Below are positions 7,844 through 15,677 of a stretch of DNA of 64,000 bases, in pieces. A program made the translations under genes and the position numbers. The notes under the pieces are model-generated. The model was not told the DNA's origin. It saw only the letters and a program-made list of their open reading frames with translations, and made no database searches. Source of the stretch: Raineyella sp044508675 (lineage in GTDB: Bacteria > Actinomycetota > Actinomycetes > Propionibacteriales > Propionibacteriaceae); contig JBIQHF010000001.1 of the NCBI GenBank assembly GCA_044508675.1, positions 248,001 through 312,000 of the forward strand, given 5' to 3'. The number at the start of each line of letters is the position of its first letter. Position 1 is the first letter of the stretch.

Positions 7844-8655
7844 ATCACGTCGGGGTCGGGACCCAGGCGCTGCCCGCGGTCGGCGGCATCGATCCGGGCC
7901 AGGTCGTCGGGATCCAGCTCGAAGTCGAAGACATCGAAGTTCTCCCGGATCCGTTCGGCACGCACCGACTTGGGGAACACCACCCGGCCCTGCTGCAGGT
8001 GCCAGCGCAGGACCACCTGGGCCGGCCGCTTGCCCACCCGCTCCGCGATGGCCACGACACCCGGGTCGGCCAGGTCGACCCCACGCCCGATCGGCGCCCA
8101 GGCCTCGGTGCGGATGCCGTACTCGGTGCAGAACCCCTCCAGGTCCTTCTGGGTGAAGGAGGGGTGTAACTCGGACTGGTTGACCGCCGGCACCTCACCG
8201 ACCTCGTCGAACAGCCGCTGCAGGTGCGGAACGTTGAAGTTGCACACTCCGATCGAGCGGGTCAGGCCCTCGTCCCGCAGCGCGACCAGGTCCTTCCAGC
8301 AGCGTACGTACGTGTCGGCGGCCGGATGCGGCCAGTGGATCAGGAACAGGTCGACGTGGTCGGTACCCAGCTTGGCCAGGCTCTCCTCCAGGGAGGCGCG
8401 GGCATCGAGCTGGCGGTCGTTCCAGACCTTGGTGGTGAGGTAGAGGTCCTCCCGGGGCAGGTCGGCGGCGGCCAGCGCCCGGCCGATCCCGGCCTCGTTG
8501 GCGTAGAGGGCGGCGGTGTCGATGTGCCGGTAGCCGGTCGCCAGCGCCTCCTCGACACAGGCGTCGACCTGCTGGTCAGTGATCCGCCAGGTGCCGAAGC
8601 CGAGCTGCGGGATCGTGGTGCCGTCGCGCAGCGGGACCATGGGAACGATGCTCAT
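7840..8655 (-). CDS. aldo/keto reductase (2,5-diketo-D-gluconate reductase-like)
   Basis: An NADPH-dependent reductase of the AKR superfamily, 271 residues. The catalytic tetrad is visible: Asp in GYRHIDTAALYANE, Tyr in the same block, Lys in YLTTKVWN and His in LFLIHWP. The C-terminal VFPKSVRAERIREN is the nucleotide-binding segment. It resembles AKR5-type prostaglandin F/2,5-diketogluconate reductases, but the substrate cannot be predicted. It is divergent from argS with a short (74-base) shared upstream region and overlaps yigZ by four bases. Confidence 0.92.
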   Translation of the reverse strand: MSIVPMVPLRDGTTIPQLGFGTWRITDQQVDACVEEALATGYRHIDTAALYANEAGIGRALAAADLPREDLYLTTKVWNDRQLDARASLEESLAKLGTDHVDLFLIHWPHPAADTYVRCWKDLVALRDEGLTRSIGVCNFNVPHLQRLFDEVGEVPAVNQSELHPSFTQKDLEGFCTEYGIRTEAWAPIGRGVDLADPGVVAIAERVGKRPAQVVLRWHLQQGRVVFPKSVRAERIRENFDVFDFELDPDDLARIDAADRGQRLGPDPDVM

Positions 8656-8729
8656 GGCGCCAACCCTACGATGTGGGGCCGCTGCCCAAACGTCGTCGCC
8701 GAAGGGCCAGGCCAGTGGAGCATGGAAGA

Positions 8730-10379
8730 ATGACAGCCATGGCCTCCCTCGCTACCCGGTTGAGTGAACGTTTTGCAGCAGTGACCCACGGTGTCGACCC
8801 GGAGCTGCGCCCGGCGACCAAGCCGCAGTTCGGCCACTTCCAGTGCAACGTCGCCATGCGACTGGCCAAGCAGGAGGGCGCCAAGCCCCGCGACATCGCC
8901 CAGCGGATCGTCGACCGGATCGACATCGACGACCTGTGCGAACCGCTGGAGATCGCCGGGCCGGGCTTCATCAACATCCGGCTGAAGAACGCGGTGCTCG
9001 CCGAGGAGGCCAACCGCCTGCTCACCGACCCGGCGCACGGCGTCCCGCAGGACCCGGACGCGCGGCGTACGATCATCGACTATTCCTCGCCGAACGTGGC
9101 CAAGCAGATGCACGTGGGGCACCTGCGCTCGACGATCATCGGCGACTGCTTCACCCGGGTGCTGCGGGCGACCGGTTCGACGGTGAAGCCGCAGAACCAC
9201 ATCGGCGACTGGGGCACCCAGTTCGGCCAGTTGGTCGAACAGATCCTGGAGGAGGACACCGACGTGTCCACCCTCGATCTGGCGGGTGCCGAGGCGCTGT
9301 ACAAGCGGGCGTCCGCGCACTTCCGCGACGACCTCGAATTCGCCGACCGGGCGCGCCGGCGGGTCGTGGCGCTGCAGTCCGGCGACGAGCAGACCCTGGC
9401 CATCTGGCAGCAGCTGATCGACATCTCGCTGGCGGGCTTCAACGCGACGTACCAGCGGATGAACATCCTGCTCACCGACGACGATCTGGCCGGCGAGTCG
9501 ACCTACAACGAGGCGCTGCCGAAGGTCGTGGAGGATCTCCGGACGATGGGTCTGGCCGTCGAGGACCACGGCGCACTGGTCGTCTGGGTTGACGGCTTCG
9601 ACGCGCCGATGATCGTCCAGAAGCGCGACGGCGGCTTCGGCTACGACGCGACCGACCTGGCCGCGCTGCGGCACCGGGTCGCCGACCTGGGCGCCGAACG
9701 GCTGATCTACGTCACCGATGCGCGGCAGGCCCAGCACTTCGCGATGGTCTTCGCAGTGGCCCGCAAGGCCGGCTGGCTGCCCGACCACGTGACCGCCGAG
9801 CACATCGGTTTCGGCATGGTGCTCGGCACGGACGGCAAGCCGTTCAAGACCCGCGATGGCTCGGCGGTCACGCTGTCCTCGCTGCTCGACGCGGCCGAGG
9901 AGATCGCCGCGCCCCCGATCGCACTCGCCGCGATCAAGTACGCCGACCTGTCCAACGGCCTCAACAAGGACTACGTCTTCGACGCCGAGCGGATGGTCCA
10001 GACCACCGGCGACACCGGTCCGTACCTGCAGTACGCCCATGCCCGTACCTGTGCGGTGATGCGGGAGGCCGAGGCCAAGGGCATCTCCCTGGACACCACG
10101 GTCACCGTGTTGGACGACCCGACCGAACAGGCGCTGGCGCTGCAGCTGTCCCGCTTCGGCGAGGCGGTCGTGGAGGTCGCCACCACCCTGCAGCCGCACA
10201 AGCTGTGCACCTACCTGTATGAGCTGGCGCAGCACTACTCCGCCTTCTACCAGAACTGCCCGATCCTGAAGTCCGAGGGCGCCGTACGCGACTCGCGCCT
10301 GGCGCTGTGTCGCGCGGTGCGGGTGGTGCTGGCCACGGGCCTGGACATGCTCGGGATCGAGGCGCTCGAGCGGATGTGA
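8730..10379 (+). CDS. argS: arginyl-tRNA synthetase
   Basis: Charges tRNA-Arg with arginine. This 549-residue class I synthetase shows the N-terminal additional domain (about 1-105), the HIGH-type signature SSPNVAKQMHVGHLRST near residue 122, and the adjacent QNHIGDWGTQFGQL. GTDGKPFKTRDG occupies the KMSKS region, without a canonical KMSKS as is usual for ArgRS. A C-terminal DALR anticodon-binding domain holds TGPYLQYAHAR. The start at 8730 (ATGACAGCCATG) has GTGGAG nine bases upstream. An ATG at 8739 is possible. Confidence 0.97.
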   Translation: MTAMASLATRLSERFAAVTHGVDPELRPATKPQFGHFQCNVAMRLAKQEGAKPRDIAQRIVDRIDIDDLCEPLEIAGPGFINIRLKNAVLAEEANRLLTDPAHGVPQDPDARRTIIDYSSPNVAKQMHVGHLRSTIIGDCFTRVLRATGSTVKPQNHIGDWGTQFGQLVEQILEEDTDVSTLDLAGAEALYKRASAHFRDDLEFADRARRRVVALQSGDEQTLAIWQQLIDISLAGFNATYQRMNILLTDDDLAGESTYNEALPKVVEDLRTMGLAVEDHGALVVWVDGFDAPMIVQKRDGGFGYDATDLAALRHRVADLGAERLIYVTDARQAQHFAMVFAVARKAGWLPDHVTAEHIGFGMVLGTDGKPFKTRDGSAVTLSSLLDAAEEIAAPPIALAAIKYADLSNGLNKDYVFDAERMVQTTGDTGPYLQYAHARTCAVMREAEAKGISLDTTVTVLDDPTEQALALQLSRFGEAVVEVATTLQPHKLCTYLYELAQHYSAFYQNCPILKSEGAVRDSRLALCRAVRVVLATGLDMLGIEALERM

Positions 10380-10419
10380 GCCGGTAGCTCCGAGCCGCAC
10401 CGTCCGGCGGGCTTCCCCG

Positions 10420-10720
10420 GGTCCGGCCGCGGACGTTACGGGTGGCTCCCCGGGTCCGGCCGCGGACGTTATCGCTGGCCGCGGACGTTACGGGTGGCCC
10501 CCCGGATCGCTGCGGACCCTATCGATAGCCGCTGCACTTACACGGTCCGCTGCTGGGGCTAGCATCCGCGGCAGTTTCACAGCGTCCGCGGCTGGCCTTA
10601 ACGTCCGCACCGGGCTGGCCTTAACGTCCGCACCGGGGTGGCCTTAACGTCCGCACCGGGGTGGCCTTAACGTCCGCACCCGGGGTGGCCTCAATGTCCG
10701 CACCCGGGCTGGGCGGCACA
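10420..10720. repeat. intergenic repeat block with 23-bp tandem array
   Basis: The 397-base gap between the convergent argS and ppgK genes holds no gene. Its right half is a tandem array of a 23-base unit (GGSTGGCCTTAACGTCCGCACCG), with four near-identical copies at 10590-10612, 10613-10635, 10636-10658 and 10659-10681 and a diverged fifth to about 10705. Its left half carries the same core in inverted orientation (GCGGACGTTA, three times between 10428 and 10490). The two halves could therefore fold on each other and act as a bidirectional terminator. Related cores occur at 17280-17475. Confidence 0.8.
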
Positions 10721-10776
10721 ACCAGTGTCGGCACGGCTGGCGGCGCAGCCGGTAACCGCAAACCGCGGGCCTGCCC

Positions 10777-11646
10777 CTAGGAGGTCGCGGCCTCGTCACC
10801 GCCGGCTTCCGTGGTGGGCGCGAGTGTCAGGTTGGCGTTCGCCAGGGCGCGCTGGTTGGCGACCGCGACCAAATGACGGTCGCCCAAGTGGCTCTCGTGG
10901 CTCACGGCCATCAGGGCAGCGCCGACGATGCCAGCCTTGTTGCGCATCTGCGCCGGAACGATCGGCGTGTTCAGGTGCAGATGCGGCAGGAACTTGTCGG
11001 CGTCCCGACTGATGCCGCCGCCGACGACGATCAGGTCCGGCCAGAGCAGAGCCTCGACCGTCTGGTAGTAGCGCTCGATCCGCGGGATCCACTGCTTGTA
11101 CGACAGCCCGAGCCTGTCCTTGACCCCGGCCGAAGCCTGGGTCTCGGCATCCTTGCCGTCGATCTGCAGGTGACCGAGCTCGGAGTTGGGGATCAGTACA
11201 CCGCGGTGCACCAACGCCGACCCGATCCCGGTACCGAGCGTGGTCAGCAGCACCAGCCCGGGATGGCCCTTCGCGGCCCCGTAGTGGGTCTCGGCCAGAC
11301 CGGCGGCATCGGCGTCGTTGAGCAGCACGACGTTGCGGCCCAGCAGGTCCTCGAACATCTTCTCGGCCTCGAAACCGATCCACTTCGCGTCGATGTTGGC
11401 GGCCGTACGGGTCACTCCGTGCGCCACCACCGCGGGGATCGTGATGCCGATCGGTCCGGGACCGATCTGGTCGGCGAAGTGTTCGACGATCTCGGCGACG
11501 ACGGCGCCGATCCTCTTGGGTGTGGCCTTCTTCGGCGTGGGGATGCGCAGCCTGTCCGTGGCGAAGTCGCCCGTCCCCAGGTCAACCGGTGCCCCCTTGA
11601 TCCCGGAACCGCCGATGTCGATGCCAAGTACCGGTCGCTCAGTCAT
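10777..11646 (-). CDS. ppgK: polyphosphate glucokinase (ROK family)
   Basis: Phosphorylates glucose using polyphosphate or ATP, feeding glucose-6-phosphate to glycolysis. It is a typical actinobacterial enzyme. The 289-residue protein has the phosphate-binding loop LGIDIGGSGIKGAPVD at the N-terminus, catalytic Asp in LLNDADAAGLAE, LGTGIGSALV, and ELGHLQIDGKDAE, the family variant of the ROK E-x-G-H region. IVVGGGISRDADKFLP is near the C-terminus. Pgi, the next enzyme in the pathway, is encoded about 6 kb away. The C-terminal 30 residues are Ala/Thr-rich and probably unstructured. Confidence 0.93.
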   Translation of the reverse strand: MTERPVLGIDIGGSGIKGAPVDLGTGDFATDRLRIPTPKKATPKRIGAVVAEIVEHFADQIGPGPIGITIPAVVAHGVTRTAANIDAKWIGFEAEKMFEDLLGRNVVLLNDADAAGLAETHYGAAKGHPGLVLLTTLGTGIGSALVHRGVLIPNSELGHLQIDGKDAETQASAGVKDRLGLSYKQWIPRIERYYQTVEALLWPDLIVVGGGISRDADKFLPHLHLNTPIVPAQMRNKAGIVGAALMAVSHESHLGDRHLVAVANQRALANANLTLAPTTEAGGDEAATS

Positions 11647-11674
11647 GGTACGAGCCTACCGACCGGGCATCCGA

Positions 11675-13195
11675 CTACCGCGCAGGCTCTGCCGGGTCCG
11701 GGAGCGTACGCTTCCGCGCCGCACTCCCCCACGCAAGCAACTGCTCGGCGTACGGGCGGGCCTCCTCCACCGGCAGGTGCCGCGCGGTGTGCCGGACCGG
11801 TCCGGGGGTGGTGTCGAGGTGGACGCTGGCGACGCGGAACAGACGTTGCCACGGCCCCTGGGTGAGGCGTACGGACTGAAACTTGTGCAGCGGCACAATC
11901 TCGCCGTCCCGGATCATCAGGCCGGATTCGGCGACCGCGACCTGCGGGGTGGCGCCCCACTTCAGCGCCTGCTTGTCGAACCAGCGGATCCACCGCACTC
12001 GACCCGGCACGCCGCGCAGCGGCACCGCACCCAGGTCGATGCCCGGCAGCACCTGGGCGAGCACGAACCCCAACTCCGCCGCGGTGCCCGCGGGCAGGAC
12101 GGTCGACTCCTTGCGGCTCTCGCCGTCCTCGGAGCCGCCCGACAGGCCGACCATATCGATATCGACCTGCCACCACCCAGGCAGCCGCCACAGGATCGGC
12201 TGCCTGACCCGTACGCCCTGGATCCGGTCCAGCGGCAGGCTCTGGCTGGTCAGGCGGGTCAGGCCGGAGGTGACCCGCAGGCCACCGAGCGGGGTCCGCA
12301 GCAGCCGGAAGTTGAACTGGCGCACCAACTGGCGGCTGATCGTCGAGAACAGGCCGATCACCAGTGGGAAGAACGCGGCCAGCGACACGACTGCTTGGTC
12401 GAAGACGATACCGACCACCAGGAGCGCGGCGCCGAGGATGATCGACCACCACAGTTCCATCGACAGCAGGAACGCACCGAGGATCCGGGTCGGGGACAGG
12501 GCGAGCAGCACCTGGTCCTCGGTCGATTCGTCGATCAGCAGGCCTGGGCGGGGGCCTTCGCCGACCTCGGCGACGGTGGTCTGCTCGCCGATCGCGCGGC
12601 GCAGCAGGTAGTCGCGCAGGGTGTAGGCGCGGGCGCGTGGCAGGTAGCGCAGGCGGGTCCCGCTGTCGGTGCCGCCGGCCTCGATCCGCAGTTCGGCCAG
12701 GCCGAGCAGGCGGGCGACCAGCGGCTGGTCGACGTCGACGGACTGGATCCGGTCGAACGCCACCCGGCGCGAGCGCCGCTGCAGCCAGCCGGTCTCCACC
12801 CGCACCTCGTGGTCGTCGATGACGAACCGGGTGAACCACCAGGTCAGCAGCCCGGACACGGCCGCGATCAGGGCGATGGCGACGATAACGGCGGCGATGG
12901 CGCCCAGCGGCGCGACCTCGGATTGGCCGGTGATCCAGTCGATGATGTTCTGGCCGAACGCGACGACACCCGCGACCAGCACGATCCAGCCGCGGACCAG
13001 TGGGGTGAGCGGGTGCGGGCGTTCCAGCAGGGTGCCGGACGGTCCGGGCGTGTCGGCCGGTCCGGGCGTGTCGGCCGGCTGGGTGGGAACCGTCACCTCA
13101 CCCGGGCCCATCGCCTCACCCGGATCCATCGGCTCACCCGGATCCATCGGCTCACCCGGGTCCGTCGGACTCTCCGGTCGGGTCGGGCTGGTCAC
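11675..13195 (-). CDS. membrane protein with bacterial PH domains (YdbT-like)
   Basis: A 506-residue membrane protein with DUF304/bPH2 domains. Paired hydrophobic segments (about 70-115 and 230-270) alternate with PH-like domains starting near HEVRVETGWLQRRSRRVAFD, plus a second copy LPLDRIQGVRVRQPILWR and a third SGLMIRDGEIVPLHKFQSVR. The first 50 residues are a low-complexity tail of PGEPMD and DTPGP repeats, mirrored as 18- and 15-base repeats in the DNA. The GTG start overlaps the stop of the smaller PH gene by four bases. The pair resembles ydbS/ydbT of Bacillus, whose role is tied to resistance against antimicrobial peptides, so a cell-envelope role is inferred. Confidence 0.85.
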   Translation of the reverse strand: MTSPTRPESPTDPGEPMDPGEPMDPGEAMGPGEVTVPTQPADTPGPADTPGPSGTLLERPHPLTPLVRGWIVLVAGVVAFGQNIIDWITGQSEVAPLGAIAAVIVAIALIAAVSGLLTWWFTRFVIDDHEVRVETGWLQRRSRRVAFDRIQSVDVDQPLVARLLGLAELRIEAGGTDSGTRLRYLPRARAYTLRDYLLRRAIGEQTTVAEVGEGPRPGLLIDESTEDQVLLALSPTRILGAFLLSMELWWSIILGAALLVVGIVFDQAVVSLAAFFPLVIGLFSTISRQLVRQFNFRLLRTPLGGLRVTSGLTRLTSQSLPLDRIQGVRVRQPILWRLPGWWQVDIDMVGLSGGSEDGESRKESTVLPAGTAAELGFVLAQVLPGIDLGAVPLRGVPGRVRWIRWFDKQALKWGATPQVAVAESGLMIRDGEIVPLHKFQSVRLTQGPWQRLFRVASVHLDTTPGPVRHTARHLPVEEARPYAEQLLAWGSAARKRTLPDPAEPAR

Positions 13196-13710
13196 AGTCC
13201 GGACCCCTGGGAGTCGCCCCGTTCGGTCAGCCGGTCACGCAGCCGGGCCGCCTCCTCGAACGGCAGGCCCGGGATCCGCGCGTCGGTCTCGGCCGAGGCG
13301 GTGACCAACGTGACCGTGGCCAGCCCGAACGCCCGGTCGAACGGCCCCGCGTTCACGTCGACGACCTGCAGTCGTCCGTACGGCACCACGGTCAGGGAAC
13401 GGAACATCACCCCGTGGCGCACCCACAGCTCGTCCGGGGTCTCCGCGTAGCCCCAGGACGGCCAGCGGCGCCACACCAGGACCGCGCCCCACACCCACAG
13501 CACCGCCATCACGGCGACCGGGATCCAGGTCAGTTCCCAGCGGCCCCAGACCAGGTGCACCGCAACCGCCAGCACGATCGCCAGAACGGCCGCGGTGATA
13601 CCGGAGGACAGCCAGCTGACGGTCCGCCAACGCCGCGAGATGGGGCGCCAGTCGGCTTCCGGTGGCGCGAAGAGGATGTCGGAGGGCCGGTGGTGGTCAG
13701 TCATCGTCAT
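13192..13710 (-). CDS. small membrane protein with one bacterial PH domain (YdbS-like)
   Basis: A 172-residue protein. After a short soluble N-terminus there are two hydrophobic segments (about 30-80). A bPH2 domain follows, with LWVRHGVMFRSLTVVPYGRLQ, the usual strand that reports N- to C-terminal exchange, and VDVNAGPFDRAFGLATVTL. The ATG at 13710 lies inside the end of the DUF1707 gene, 14 bases before its stop codon ends. An ATG two codons later is also possible. Three overlapping genes (DUF1707, small PH, large PH) form one operon, so the products probably work together at the membrane. Confidence 0.87.
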   Translation of the reverse strand: MTMTDHHRPSDILFAPPEADWRPISRRWRTVSWLSSGITAAVLAIVLAVAVHLVWGRWELTWIPVAVMAVLWVWGAVLVWRRWPSWGYAETPDELWVRHGVMFRSLTVVPYGRLQVVDVNAGPFDRAFGLATVTLVTASAETDARIPGLPFEEAARLRDRLTERGDSQGSGL

Positions 13711-14320
13711 CGGTACCGGCAACCTTCACGTCCACTCCGCCGAACGCCGCCAGCCCGCGGACCTCGATGGTCGGGGCGTGGGGGTCGGAGGATCGTACGT
13801 TCGACGACGCGCCGCCGAAGATCGGCGCGACCTTGGTGACCACTCGGACGCCCTCGGGAACGATGATCTCGATGCCGCCGAAGATCGCCCAGGTGTTGAC
13901 CACCACGGTCCGTGCCTCCAGTACCGCGTCGCGCAGGTCGAGGCGTACGCCACCGAAAGCGGCCACCGCGGTGGTGGTGGCGGGCATCCTGCGGGCACCG
14001 ACCCGCTCCGAACCGCTGAAGATCGCGACCACGGTGTCGGCCGGGCCCTGGTGGGAGGTGTCGACGCTCACGCCCTGGCCCCGGGGGTCCGTGGCGGGCA
14101 GCGGTGCCTGCGCAGGCACGGCGAGACCGGCGCCCTGCCCCAGGTCGGCGGTCAGCGGGGCCAGTTCGCCGAAGGTGCGGGCATGGAGCGCGCGGCCGAT
14201 GCGGTCCTCGTGCTCCTCGAGGGTCAGGCGCCCGTCAGCGTACGCCGCGTCCAGCATCTCGCTGACCCGGACCCGATCGCTGTCCGAGGCTCGATAATTG
14301 TCGGGCATCTGTGAGGACAT
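13697..14320 (-). CDS. DUF1707 protein with LiaF-like C-terminal domain
   Basis: A 207-residue protein. The N-terminal DUF1707 domain (about 8-60) has the family pattern RASDSDRVRVSEMLDAAYAD and LTLEEHEDRIGRAL. The C-terminal half (about 110-205) is a repetitive beta region of the cell-wall-active antibiotic response (LiaF) type, with FGGVRLDLRDA, IFGGIEIIVPEGV and AFGGVDVKVAG. It has no membrane segment. Related proteins modulate envelope-stress two-component systems, but here no kinase is adjacent. It starts with ATG close behind GGAGG and opens the operon with the two PH-domain genes. Confidence 0.85.
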   Translation of the reverse strand: MSSQMPDNYRASDSDRVRVSEMLDAAYADGRLTLEEHEDRIGRALHARTFGELAPLTADLGQGAGLAVPAQAPLPATDPRGQGVSVDTSHQGPADTVVAIFSGSERVGARRMPATTTAVAAFGGVRLDLRDAVLEARTVVVNTWAIFGGIEIIVPEGVRVVTKVAPIFGGASSNVRSSDPHAPTIEVRGLAAFGGVDVKVAGTDDDD

Positions 14321-14346
14321 GCCTCCAGCCTACGGGGCCGGTGGAG

Positions 14347-14925
14347 TCACCCGCCGTAGTGTTGCCGCACCTCACGGGCGACCGCGGCGAAGCGTCGTTC
14401 ATCGAGACGGGCCGCGGTGCGACGCACCCCGTCCGGGTCGATCCGGATGATCCGGTTGACCCGTACCTCGCTGGGGCGGCCCTCACGATCCCACGGTCCG
14501 GTGCCGATGTCCATCCAGTAACGTCCCTGCGAGGCCTCCTGGGCGGCGTCACGATCGTGGTCCTGGGAGGTCAGCGCCAGGCCGAGCAGCCACCGACCGT
14601 CGGACCCGATCAACAGCACCGGCCGGTCCTTGCCCTGGGCGGGGTCCTCCTCGTACGGCACCCAGGTCCAGACCACCTCGCCCGGATCGGGGCGCCCGTC
14701 CTCCTGCGGGGCGTACGTCAACGTGGGGCGCCCGGTGAAGTCACCGGGGTAGTCGTTCGAGGTGCGTTGCGGGGTCGGGCGCGGCTCCGTTCGCTGCGGC
14801 TCCGTTTGCTGCGGAGCGGGGCGCGAGGCTGGGCGCGGCGATTCCTGCTGCGGAGGGGCCTGCGTCTGCACGTACTGCCGGGCCACGTTCAGGGCTCCGG
14901 CGATGATCTTCTTCCACCCGGGCAT
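14347..14925 (-). CDS. PemK/MazF-like protein with N-terminal linker
   Basis: 192 residues. The C-terminal part (about 75-190) resembles PemK/MazF-type proteins: PGEVVWTWVPYEEDPAQGKD with the following RPVLLIG matches the conserved first strands. The first 75 residues are a basic helix (MPGWKKIIAGALNVARQYVQ) and a Pro/Gln/Arg-rich linker not found in ordinary 110-residue toxins. No antitoxin gene is adjacent. This form is common as a stand-alone gene in actinobacteria and may not be a toxin. The ATG at 14925 is chosen because the frame further upstream runs through an intergenic hairpin repeat (14953-14992). Confidence 0.75.
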   Translation of the reverse strand: MPGWKKIIAGALNVARQYVQTQAPPQQESPRPASRPAPQQTEPQRTEPRPTPQRTSNDYPGDFTGRPTLTYAPQEDGRPDPGEVVWTWVPYEEDPAQGKDRPVLLIGSDGRWLLGLALTSQDHDRDAAQEASQGRYWMDIGTGPWDREGRPSEVRVNRIIRIDPDGVRRTAARLDERRFAAVAREVRQHYGG

Positions 14926-14952
14926 GGGCCCACGGTAATGCCCCACACTCGG

Positions 14953-14992
14953 GTTCTTGATCGTGGTTCGTCCTGGACCCACGATCAAGAAC
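14953..14992. repeat. hairpin repeat, GTTCTTGATCGTGG family, copy 1
   Basis: A perfect 14-base inverted repeat: GTTCTTGATCGTGG at 14953-14966 and CCACGATCAAGAAC at 14979-14992, with a 12-base loop (TTCGTCCTGGAC). A related copy in the opposite orientation lies at 24058-24097. It sits between the SanA-like and PemK-like genes and could end transcription or be a short mobile repeat. It has no U-run. Confidence 0.8.
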
Positions 14993-15022
14993 TGGGAGCG
15001 CCGAGTCACCCGAGAAATCGAG

Positions 15023-15670
15023 TCACCGGGATTCCGAGCCATCCAGATGGTGCCGGAGCAGGTCTGCGACCATCTTGATGTTCGCGACGACCTCGCGGCG
15101 TACGCTGCGCCACCACGCCCGCGGAACAGTCCGGCGCACCGAGGTGTCGCCCACCCCGTACGCCTCCAGGCCGATCAGTCGGCAGATCGTGAGGGCGCGG
15201 GGCAAGTGGTAGTCCTGGCTGACCACGGTCAACCGTCGCACCCCGTACTCGCGCTGGGCGCGGGCGCAGGAGGCATACGTGTCGACGCCCAGCGGGTCCC
15301 GGAGGAGGTCCTCGGGCGGGACGCCTCGGGCGATCAGGTGGTCGGCCATCACGGTCGCCTGGTGGTGGGAGCGTTCGTCGCCGGAGACGAGCAGGGTACG
15401 GACCTTGCCAGCATGGTAGAGCCGGGCGCCCAGGTCGAGTCGGGCCCGCAGCGCCGGGGCCGGGGTGCGATCCGGGTAGGTCTCCGCACCGAGGACCATG
15501 CCCACATCGGTGACCGGGACCGAATCGGCGGTGAAGCGTCGGGACCGGGTCCCGAGCACGGTCCACAGGGCCATCGCGGCCAGGCCCGCCGCCCCCGCCG
15601 CGGCGCCCGTACCGGCGACGAGGGCTGTCGCACGCACCACCCGGCCCGGACGTGAGCCCGCCCGCGACAC
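15023..15670 (-). CDS. SanA/YdcF-like membrane protein (DUF218)
   Basis: A 215-residue protein with an N-terminal membrane anchor (ALVAGTGAAAGAAGLAAMAL) and an extracytoplasmic DUF218 domain: VGMVLGAETY, LRARLDLGARLYHAGKV, LLVSGDE, VPPEDLLRDPLGVDTYASC and VVSQDYHLPRAL. SanA of enterics contributes to envelope permeability (vancomycin exclusion), and other family members act on polysaccharide or lipid carriers. The GTG at 15670 begins 7 bases after the uracil permease stop. An ATG at 15739 would add 23 residues but overlap the permease by 62 bases, so the start is uncertain. Confidence 0.85.
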   Translation of the reverse strand: MSRAGSRPGRVVRATALVAGTGAAAGAAGLAAMALWTVLGTRSRRFTADSVPVTDVGMVLGAETYPDRTPAPALRARLDLGARLYHAGKVRTLLVSGDERSHHQATVMADHLIARGVPPEDLLRDPLGVDTYASCARAQREYGVRRLTVVSQDYHLPRALTICRLIGLEAYGVGDTSVRRTVPRAWWRSVRREVVANIKMVADLLRHHLDGSESR

Positions 15671-15677
15671 CGTCGGC

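Noticed and set aside
10590..10705. CRISPR array
   Set aside because: The 23-base units are directly adjacent with no unique spacers and there are no cas genes.
11643..12839. 398-residue minus-strand frame within the PH-domain gene
   Set aside because: It is an overlapping out-of-frame shadow rich in Arg, Pro and Gly. The other minus-strand frame carries the bPH2 pattern and couples to its neighbours.
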